Of a stretch of DNA of 6,620 nt, positions 1-5,157 are shown one piece after another. Both the position numbers and the translations under genes were made by a program. The stretch comes from an uncultured delta proteobacterium (GTDB lineage Bacteria > Desulfobacterota > WTBG01 > CAIYCZ01), in assembly GCA_903924805.1 (NCBI GenBank), contig CAIYCZ010000348.1:1-6620 (forward strand), written 5' to 3'. The first letter of the stretch is position 1. Each line of letters opens with the position of its first letter. The notes under the pieces were generated by a model, which was given only the letters and a program-made list of their open reading frames with translations, did not search any database and was not told the origin of the DNA.

Positions 1-152
1 GTCAGCACGAAGATGCCCGCGCCGATGATGGCGCCAATGCCCAGCGTCACCAGGTTGACCGGCCCCAGCGCGCGCCGCAGGCCGTGCTCGGTGTCCGAGG
101 CTTCCGTGCGAAGCCGATCGAGGGACTTTCTCGCTAAAAGCTGAGAGGCCAT
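1..152 (-). CDS. APC-family amino acid permease, N-terminal part (cut by window start)
   Basis: Reading the minus strand from an ATG at 152-150 gives 50 open codons to the window edge. After a polar N-terminal stretch of about 23 residues comes the signature GLRRALGP followed by LGIGAIIGAGIFVL (residues 37-50). This is the first transmembrane helix of APC-superfamily permeases (YfnA/cationic amino acid transporter group); the GIGAIIGAGIF stretch is the unwound part of TM1 that binds the substrate's amino and carboxyl groups in this family. The start is supported by a strong Shine-Dalgarno sequence (AAGGAGG on the minus strand) 8 nt upstream and by the usual family spacing. Such proteins import amino acids across the inner membrane; the substrate cannot be told from this fragment. 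The fragment is about 67% GC, far above its neighbours, with GC-ending codons, suggesting transfer or a chimeric join. The gene is transcribed divergently from everything else in the window. Confidence 0.88.
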   Translation of the reverse strand, partial: MASQLLARKSLDRLRTEASDTEHGLRRALGPVNLVTLGIGAIIGAGIFVL

Positions 153-160
153 GCAGGCCG

Positions 161-167
161 CCTCCTT
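161..167 (-). promoter_or_regulatory. Shine-Dalgarno site of the APC permease gene
   Basis: CCTCCTT on the plus strand reads AAGGAGG on the minus strand, 8 nt before the ATG at 152-150. It is a near-perfect anti-16S match and fixes the start of the leftward permease gene. Confidence 0.8.
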
Positions 168-175
168 AAATCCAG

Positions 176-217
176 TTGCAGGTTTAAAGTCTCAAGTTTC
201 AAGTTCAAAGTTAAAAA
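176..217. repeat. Left heptad-repeat array (about six 7-bp units)
   Basis: Consecutive 7-bp units begin at 176, 183, 190, 197, 204 and 211: TTGCAGG, TTTAAAG, TCTCAAG, TTTCAAG, TTCAAAG, TTAAAAA. On the minus strand they read as variants of CTTKAAA, the unit found downstream of the four-helix-bundle gene, so the two arrays are inverted relative to each other. The four central units (183-210) are the clearest; the outer two are degenerate but in register. The array ends 3 nt before the ATG at 221, leaving no recognisable ribosome binding site. Confidence 0.75.
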
Positions 218-220
218 ATT

Positions 221-610
221 ATGGCGACAATCAAGAGTTTTGAGGATATTGAAGTTTGGCAAAAATCCCGTGAATTTTTAAAAGAGATATATGCGATTTC
301 CAGAAATAATCTTTTGGCTAAAGACTTTATATTACGGGATCAAATTATCAGGGCGGCTATTTCAATTAACTCGAATATAGCTGAAGGTTTTGAGCGCAGT
401 GGTACAAGGGAATTTATTCAGTTTCTATCAATTGCAAAAGGTTCTGCCGGTGAATTAAGATCTCAACTGTATATTGCTTTAGATCAGGGATATATAGATG
501 AAATAAAATTTCAAGAATTAATTGAAATGAGCACAGCAATTTCACGAATGATTAGCGGACTGATAGAATATTTGCGAAAGTCGGAAATCAAAGGAACCAA
601 GTATAGATAA
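221..610 (+). CDS. Four-helix-bundle protein, 23S rRNA intervening-sequence (IVP/S23) family
   Basis: This 129-residue protein matches the family pattern from end to end: SFEDIEVWQKSREF (residues 6-19) opens helix 1, RAAISINSNIAEGFER (44-59) is the most conserved block, and REFIQFLSIAKGSAGELRSQL (starting at R63) forms the third helical segment before a C-terminal helix and a basic tail. Known homologues are encoded inside 23S rRNA intervening sequences of Leptospira and others, and also occur free-standing; the fold is shared with Avd, the accessory protein of diversity-generating retroelements. The biochemical role of free-standing members is unknown, though basic pentameric barrels that bind nucleic acid are known for Avd. 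Here it is not inside an rRNA gene, and no reverse transcriptase or template/variable repeat is present. GC is about 36%, lower than both neighbours. It is flanked by inverted heptad arrays and lacks a Shine-Dalgarno sequence. The family call is secure; function is not. Confidence 0.93.
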   Translation: MATIKSFEDIEVWQKSREFLKEIYAISRNNLLAKDFILRDQIIRAAISINSNIAEGFERSGTREFIQFLSIAKGSAGELRSQLYIALDQGYIDEIKFQELIEMSTAISRMISGLIEYLRKSEIKGTKYR

Positions 611-617
611 ACAGTAA

Positions 618-716
618 CTTTAAACTTTAGACTTTAGACTTTAAAACCTTAAACGCTAAACATAAAATCTTATATATCCAACCTTAAACTTGAAACCTGA
701 AACTTTAAACTTTAAT
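618..716. repeat. Right heptad-repeat array (about 14 units, degenerate in the middle)
   Basis: Four near-perfect units start at 618, 625, 632 and 639 (CTTTAAA, CTTTAGA, CTTTAGA, CTTTAAA). After a 1-nt slip the period of seven continues from 647 (CCTTAAA, CGCTAAA), decays through 661-681, and returns in register at 682, 689, 696, 703 and 710 (CCTTAAA, CTTGAAA, CCTGAAA, CTTTAAA, CTTTAAT). The orientation is opposite to the array at 176-217. Positions 680-710 pair with 182-212 at 27 of 31 positions, and 616-645 pair with 183-212 at 26 of 30, so two alternative long stems enclosing the four-helix-bundle gene are possible. The array ends just before the ATG at 718. Confidence 0.8.
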
Positions 717-717
717 T

Positions 718-3345
718 ATGGAAGTCATTACCACCCATATAAACGCAGACTTTGACGGACTGGCATCCATGCTTGCTGCAAAAAAACTGTATCCTGATGC
801 TGTCCTTGCTTTCCCGGGCGGACAGGAAAAGAATCTCAGGAATTTTTTTCTGCAGTCAACCGCGTATGCATTCCAGACGGAAAAAATAAAGAATATCCCT
901 CTCAATAGAGTAACACGGCTGATCCTTGTTGACATACGCCAGCCGGGCCGCATCGGAAAATTTGCATCCCTGTGTAACAGAGCCGGTGTTGATATTCATA
1001 TTTATGATCATCACCCGAAGTCAGCTGATGATGTTTCCGGGACCGTTGAGTTTATAAAACCGGTTGGCTCAACCTCCACCATAATGTGTCAGATACTTAA
1101 ACAGCGCAGTATTGAAATTACCCCGGACGAGGCGACGGTACTGATGCTCGGTATTTATGAGGATACGGGAAATCTCACCTTTGCTTCAACCACGCCTGAG
1201 GACTTTGAAGCAGCTGCCTATCTGTTAACAAAAGGCGCCAGCCTGAACATGGTTTCTGACATGATAACCAGGGAGCTCACTGCCGAGCAGATCTCGCTGC
1301 TGAACGAGCTCATAGAAAATGCCTATATAAAAAACATAAACGGCATCGATATCATGATCGCGAAGGCTTCCTGCGATGCCTATGTCGGTGAGTTTTCTGT
1401 TCTGGTGCACAAGTTAAAGGATGTGCAGAATGTAAACGTGCTGTTTGCCATTGCCAGCATGGATGACAGAATTTATTTGGTTGCCAGAAGCCGCATACCG
1501 GAGATTAATGCCGGGGAGATAGCATCAGAGTTCGGCGGGGGAGGGCACCCCACGGCTGCTGCGGCAACCGTTCATACTATGACGATCACGCAGGTTGAAC
1601 AAAAACTTGTTGAAGTGCTGAACAGTAAAATTAAACCAATAAAGGTGGCAAAGGATTTCATGGCAGCTCCGGTAAAGACCATACAGACAAATGAATCCGT
1701 TGAAAAAGCCGGCGAGCTGTTAACCAGATATAATATCAACGTCCTGCCGGTTATGAACAGGCACCGGCTCGTTGGTCTCATCACACGCCAGGTTGTAGAG
1801 AAAGCTTCCTTCCATGGATTAAAAAATGTAGCGGTTGCGGAATACATGACATCCGAGTTTACTACGGTAAAACCGGACACTCAGCTAAGTATAATTCAGC
1901 GCTCTATAATTGAAAACAACCAGCGGTTTCTCCCGGTGGTGAAGGGAGGAAAGCTTGTGGGAGCGATAACACGCACTGATCTTCTCAGGGTGCTGCATGT
2001 GGATGCCGTTGCTGATACTGTTGAAAGTGAGCCATCCGCACATAATACCCGTAAAAAAGCCGTGCATTTGCTGCTCAAGGAACGACTGGCAAAGCCGGTT
2101 GTTTCACTGCTGCGGGATATTGGAAACGCTGCTGATTCATTGGGATACAATGTATACGCTGTGGGCGGGTTTGTGCGGGATGTTTTCCTCAGGCTGGAAA
2201 ATTTCGATATAGATATTGTTGTTGAAGGTGATGGTATACGGTTTGCGCGGAAATTTGCAGCACGGTATGGCTGCGAAATTAAAATTCACAAGAGATTCGG
2301 TACTGCCGTTATGTTTTTAAAAAACGGTAATAAGATTGATGTCGCTTCCGCGCGTCTTGAATATTATGAACACCCGGCAGCACCCCCGAAAGTTGAGTGG
2401 AGCTCAATTAAACTCGACCTGTATCGAAGAGACTTCACCATTAACACCCTTGCTATACAGCTTAATAAAAGCTGCTGGGGTAACTTAATCGACTTTTTTG
2501 GCGCAACCCGGGACATAAAGGAAAAATTTATCCGGGTTCTTCACAACCTCAGCTTTGTAGAAGACCCCTCAAGAATTTTCCGTGCAATTCGTTTTGAGCA
2601 GCGTTTTTCATTTCGTTTGAGCAAACTAACTAAAAGTCTCATTGAAAACGCTGTAAAAATGAACTTCCTGAATAATTTAACCGGTAAGCGGATATCCACT
2701 GAGCTTCTGCTTATCCTGAAAGAGGATAAAGTTCTTTCCACACTGAAAAGACTTTCCGAGCTCGGACTGCTTACCTGCATTCACCCGTCCATACAGTATG
2801 ATTCCCGCCTTAAATCTCTGTTAAAAAACATCAAGGATGTTTTATCGTGGTTCGAGCTGTCATTCCTTGATGACCTTTGTGAGGAGTGGATAGTTTATTT
2901 TCTCGGTCTTATTGATCATCTGACCGTGGAGGAGACTTCATTACTGTGCACACGTTTCCATATCAATAAGAAAGACTCCTTTAAAATAGCAGCAGCAAAA
3001 ACACAGGGGCATGCAGTATTGCAGTGGATGCTCAGTAAGAGGTCATTCAAAAACAGTGAGCTGTATCGAAATCTCAATGCGCTGCCGGTTGAGGTGTGTC
3101 TGTATCTCATGGCAAAAACAAATCAGAAGTCCGTACAAAAGGCTTTTTCCCTGTACTTCACGCATCTGCAGAATACCCGCATCCATGTGAGCGGCAATGA
3201 CCTTATGCGGATGGGAATACAGCCGGGGAAAATCTATACACAGATATTAACCGATCTCCTTGAAGCCGTATTAAACAAGGAGGTAAGCGGCAGAAAAGGT
3301 GAGATTGAATATATTAAAAAGAAATACGCGCGAGAATTTGCTTGA
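718..3345 (+). CDS. DHH phosphoesterase - CBS - CBS - tRNA nucleotidyltransferase/poly(A) polymerase fusion
   Basis: An 875-residue cytoplasmic RNA enzyme in three parts. The N-terminal DHH domain shows H7-x-x-x-D11-x-D13, D72, the D97-H98-H99 triad and D149 (YEDTG), followed by DHHA1 with GGGGH at 273-277; these are the metal and substrate residues of NrnA-like nanoRNases. Two CBS domains follow (about 309-365 and 372-428), usually adenine-nucleotide sensors. The C-terminal class II nucleotidyltransferase has GGFVRD (483-488), the catalytic pair D497/D499, RRDFTIN (570-576) and EDPSR (615-619, the EDxxR nucleotide-selection motif), then a helical tRNA-binding region. All key residues are present. 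It adds all or part of the tRNA 3' CCA end; relatives with this architecture include A-adding enzymes in Aquifex and Geobacter-type species with split CC/A addition, so full CCA addition is not assured. The start matches the family's N terminus (MEVITTHINADFD) although no Shine-Dalgarno site exists; heptad repeats occupy that position. Confidence 0.95.
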   Translation: MEVITTHINADFDGLASMLAAKKLYPDAVLAFPGGQEKNLRNFFLQSTAYAFQTEKIKNIPLNRVTRLILVDIRQPGRIGKFASLCNRAGVDIHIYDHHPKSADDVSGTVEFIKPVGSTSTIMCQILKQRSIEITPDEATVLMLGIYEDTGNLTFASTTPEDFEAAAYLLTKGASLNMVSDMITRELTAEQISLLNELIENAYIKNINGIDIMIAKASCDAYVGEFSVLVHKLKDVQNVNVLFAIASMDDRIYLVARSRIPEINAGEIASEFGGGGHPTAAAATVHTMTITQVEQKLVEVLNSKIKPIKVAKDFMAAPVKTIQTNESVEKAGELLTRYNINVLPVMNRHRLVGLITRQVVEKASFHGLKNVAVAEYMTSEFTTVKPDTQLSIIQRSIIENNQRFLPVVKGGKLVGAITRTDLLRVLHVDAVADTVESEPSAHNTRKKAVHLLLKERLAKPVVSLLRDIGNAADSLGYNVYAVGGFVRDVFLRLENFDIDIVVEGDGIRFARKFAARYGCEIKIHKRFGTAVMFLKNGNKIDVASARLEYYEHPAAPPKVEWSSIKLDLYRRDFTINTLAIQLNKSCWGNLIDFFGATRDIKEKFIRVLHNLSFVEDPSRIFRAIRFEQRFSFRLSKLTKSLIENAVKMNFLNNLTGKRISTELLLILKEDKVLSTLKRLSELGLLTCIHPSIQYDSRLKSLLKNIKDVLSWFELSFLDDLCEEWIVYFLGLIDHLTVEETSLLCTRFHINKKDSFKIAAAKTQGHAVLQWMLSKRSFKNSELYRNLNALPVEVCLYLMAKTNQKSVQKAFSLYFTHLQNTRIHVSGNDLMRMGIQPGKIYTQILTDLLEAVLNKEVSGRKGEIEYIKKKYAREFA

Positions 3346-3440
3346 AACAGCAGGTTAGTCTCTTAAGACTGAATTTACTGCAAATAGGGAAAGTAAAATT
3401 AAAAATCTGGAACTCAAGAAATCAGGAAATATTTGTAAAA

Positions 3441-3520
3441 AAAATCCCCTCCGACTCCCCTTTAAAACAGGGGAGGGTAAGCAGTTCCCCCTTTTGTAAA
3501 GGGGGATTAAGGAGGATTTT
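3441..3520. repeat. Nested palindromic repeat: two hairpins inside terminal inverted repeats (MITE-like)
   Basis: The outer ends are inverted copies of AAAATCC (3441-3447 and 3514-3520), with further related CCTCC/GGAGG sequence inside. The left half carries a 7-bp stem (CTCCCCT 3455-3461 with AGGGGAG 3469-3475, 7-nt loop). The right half carries a 9-bp stem (TCCCCCTTT 3486-3494 with AAAGGGGGA 3498-3506, 3-nt loop). The right half reverse-complemented closely resembles the left half, so the whole 80 bp can fold either as two hairpins or as one long imperfect stem. I recall similar AATCCCCCTT...AAGGGGGA repeats scattered through many environmental bacterial genomes; no transposase or duplication is visible here, so mobility is inferred. 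Confidence 0.7.
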
Positions 3521-3533
3521 AAATATTCAGATG

Positions 3534-3554
3534 CCTCGCAGCTATGCTGCGGGG
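3534..3554. repeat. REP-like palindrome
   Basis: CCTCGCAGC (3534-3542) pairs with GCTGCGGGG (3546-3554) around a 3-nt TAT loop; eight Watson-Crick pairs and one G-T wobble. GC-rich perfect stems of this kind resemble dispersed extragenic palindromes. No T-run follows it, so it is not a standard intrinsic terminator, although it could stabilise or stop the upstream mRNA's 3' end. Confidence 0.55.
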
Positions 3555-3673
3555 TAATTCACTTTTACCCTGTGAGTTCCTCAAGTTCCAAATTCAATCT
3601 TCTTTGTTTTTTTAGTCTTTGCAATTAACTTTGGTTCCGGCTCGTCCGGGTTAGGTGTTAAGAGTTATTGGAT

Positions 3674-3681
3674 AAAAGGGG
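3674..3681 (+). promoter_or_regulatory. Ribosome binding site of the site-2 protease gene
   Basis: AAAAGGGG ends 5 nt before the GTG at 3687. It favours that GTG over the in-frame ATG at 3702, which has no suitably spaced purine-rich site. Confidence 0.6.
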
Positions 3682-3686
3682 TATTC

Positions 3687-4325
3687 GTGGAAATTATAGT
3701 GATGATCCTGTTATTACTGTTCTCCATAATTGTTCATGAAGTCGCCCATGGATATACTGCATATCTCTGTGGTGATCCTACGGCAAAAGCTCAGGGAAGG
3801 CTCACCCTGAATCCCTTTGCCCATATAGATATGGTAGGTACTATTTTATTTCCTCTTATGCTGGTGCTGACAAAATCCCCCATTCTGTTTGGATGGGCAA
3901 AGCCCGTCCCGGTTAACATCGGGCTGCTGAGAAATCCGCGGCGAGACCATCTCCTGGTATCTCTTTCAGGGATTACTGCAAACCTGTTACTTGCCATCCT
4001 GTTTACCGTGCTGTATGGTTTTTCTATTGTTCTGCTGCAGCCGCCGTTACATCAGGGATGGCTGGTGCTGGTGAGCGCGGGCATAGAGATAAACGTGCTG
4101 CTTGCTGTTTTTAATATTATGCCAATACCGCCCCTTGACGGCTCATGGATTCTTTACCAGATGCTCCCCCGGTCTCTTGCCCGGATATATCTCAAAATAT
4201 TTCCATTCGGATTTTTAATTCTTGTTCTTTTATTGATGACAAATACGCTTAATTACCTTATGATTCCTCTAAGAACAGCTTTATACAGGCTGTTGTCTGA
4301 AATTATAATAATCATTGTCCGTTAA
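3687..4325 (+). CDS. Site-2 protease family (M50) intramembrane metalloprotease
   Basis: This 212-residue, very hydrophobic protein has the zinc-binding motif HEVAH at 17-21 (H17, E18, H21) inside the first membrane segment, and the second M50 signature PIPPLDG with D151 as the third probable zinc ligand. N143 and the FN-x-x-PxPPLDG context are typical. There are about five or six membrane segments and no PDZ domain, which places it in the short M50 group (about 200-220 residues) and not the RseP type. Such enzymes cut substrate transmembrane helices within the bilayer; the substrates of this short group are generally unknown. The GTG start is chosen because of AAAAGGGG 5 nt upstream. The stop lies 23 nt before scpA, so co-transcription with scpA-scpB-rluB is likely. 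In some related bacteria I recall trpS between the protease and scpA; it is absent here. Confidence 0.93.
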   Translation: MEIIVMILLLLFSIIVHEVAHGYTAYLCGDPTAKAQGRLTLNPFAHIDMVGTILFPLMLVLTKSPILFGWAKPVPVNIGLLRNPRRDHLLVSLSGITANLLLAILFTVLYGFSIVLLQPPLHQGWLVLVSAGIEINVLLAVFNIMPIPPLDGSWILYQMLPRSLARIYLKIFPFGFLILVLLLMTNTLNYLMIPLRTALYRLLSEIIIIIVR

Positions 4326-4348
4326 CACCCGGTAGCGCTTATCTGGCC

Positions 4349-5110
4349 ATGACCTATAAAGTTAAGTTAGAAATATTTGAAGGGCCGCTGGATCTTCTGT
4401 TGTATCTGATTCGCAAAAACGAGATAGATATTTACGATATTCCCATCGTTACCATAACCCATCAGTACATTGAATACCTTGATCTGATGAAAGCCCTCAA
4501 TCTTGAAATCGCCGGTGAATTTTTGGTTATGGCAGCAACACTGATGCACATAAAATCGCGCTCCCTGCTGCCGCATCAGGAAGAGCTGGAAAATGAGGAA
4601 GGTCCTGATCCCCTTGAGGAACTGCGCAGACAGCTTATCGAGTATCAAAAGTATAAAGATGTTGCACAGGTGCTTAAGGGAAAGGAAATTCTGGAAAAGG
4701 ATGTTTTTAAGCGCAGCTTTTATGAAGTCAGTGAACTCCAGGATGGCGAACCATCATTTGATGAAGTGAACCTGTTTGATCTCCTGAACGCCCTTAAGAG
4801 CGTTCTAAAGAAAAGCTCTGGTGATACGCTCATGGAGGTCACTGCAGAACAGATATCAGTTAAGGACAAGATTGCCGAGATACTGGAGAACCTCAGAAGT
4901 AAAAGGACCATGACGTTTGACTCTCTCTTTACCGGTTTATCCACCAGGCTTGAGATAATCAGCACGTTTCTTGCTCTTCTGGAACTGATCAAGCTTCAAG
5001 CTGTCAGGGTATTGCAGCAGGCGCCGTTCAGGACCATACATATTTATTCAGTAGAGGAAACGCTCTCTTCTGATGAGCCTGTCCCCCATGCCACTGACGA
5101 AATACTGTAA
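4349..5110 (+). CDS. scpA: Segregation and condensation protein A (kleisin subunit)
   Basis: A 253-residue kleisin. The N-terminal family hallmark FEGPLDLLLYLI (10-21) is followed by KNEIDIYDIPI and the helix EFLVMAATLMHIKSRSLLP (57-75), which contacts the SMC coiled-coil neck. A charged linker rich in acidic residues (about 76-90) leads to DPLEELRRQLIEYQKYK (87-103), and a C-terminal winged helix (about 171-240) binds the SMC ATPase head. ScpA bridges the two heads of the SMC dimer and recruits ScpB; the complex organises and separates replicated chromosomes in the cytoplasm. Length is normal for the family and the protein looks complete. The ATG at 4349 matches the family N terminus, but no clear Shine-Dalgarno site precedes it, so translation may depend on coupling to the protease gene ending 23 nt upstream. 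scpB follows after 47 nt. Confidence 0.97.
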   Translation: MTYKVKLEIFEGPLDLLLYLIRKNEIDIYDIPIVTITHQYIEYLDLMKALNLEIAGEFLVMAATLMHIKSRSLLPHQEELENEEGPDPLEELRRQLIEYQKYKDVAQVLKGKEILEKDVFKRSFYEVSELQDGEPSFDEVNLFDLLNALKSVLKKSSGDTLMEVTAEQISVKDKIAEILENLRSKRTMTFDSLFTGLSTRLEIISTFLALLELIKLQAVRVLQQAPFRTIHIYSVEETLSSDEPVPHATDEIL

Positions 5111-5147
5111 GTTTTAAAAGGCCGCATAACAGGATATGAATTATAAT

Positions 5148-5153
5148 AAGGAG
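5148..5153 (+). promoter_or_regulatory. Ribosome binding site of scpB
   Basis: AAGGAG ends 4 nt before the ATG at 5158. It is the best Shine-Dalgarno match among the plus-strand genes here and confirms the scpB start. Confidence 0.7.
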
Positions 5154-5157
5154 AACA

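Larger units (their letters stand above)
3346..3686. other. 341-bp intergenic spacer rich in palindromes, no credible gene
   Basis: No convincing coding sequence on either strand. From left to right it holds a small 5-bp hairpin (AGTCT 3357-3361 with AGACT 3366-3370), an A-run (3437-3444), the nested double-hairpin repeat at 3441-3520, a REP-like palindrome at 3534-3554, a T-run at 3607-3613 with no adjoining stem, a short CCGG-CTCGT-CCGG dyad at 3637-3649, and the ribosome binding site of the next gene. No clear sigma-70 promoter could be fitted before the protease gene. The spacer separates the nucleotidyltransferase gene from the compact protease-scpA-scpB-rluB run. Confidence 0.7.

Noticed and set aside
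221..610. 23S rRNA gene carrying an intervening sequence
   Set aside because: The sequence on either side is a permease start and a tRNA nucleotidyltransferase, with no rRNA helices or conserved rRNA sequence.
176..716. Diversity-generating retroelement (because of the Avd-like protein and repeats)
   Set aside because: No reverse transcriptase, no template/variable repeat pair and no adenine-specific substitution pattern in the window. The flanking repeats are 7-bp tandem units, not a roughly 100-bp direct repeat.
176..716. CRISPR array
   Set aside because: The repeats are 7 bp, contiguous and without spacers.
705..3110. Several minus-strand open frames opposite the nucleotidyltransferase fusion
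   Set aside because: All lie antisense to a protein with intact motifs throughout; none has an SD site or recognisable domain. They are by-products of its codon usage.
3342..3557. 71-codon plus-strand reading frame starting with TTG inside the stop of the nucleotidyltransferase gene
   Set aside because: Most of it is translation of the double-hairpin repeat and REP-like palindrome (the SPLKQG and SPFCKGG stretches come from the C-run/G-run stems). There is no SD site and no family resemblance.
3603..3613. Intrinsic terminator at the T-run after the nucleotidyltransferase gene
   Set aside because: No GC-rich stem lies immediately upstream of the T-run; the nearest stem ends at 3554, about 50 nt away, and has no T-run of its own.
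3615..3686. Sigma-70 promoter for the protease-scpA-scpB-rluB run
   Set aside because: TTGCAA at 3619 and TTGGTT at 3631 have no TATAAT-like hexamer at 16-18 nt spacing, so no promoter is called.
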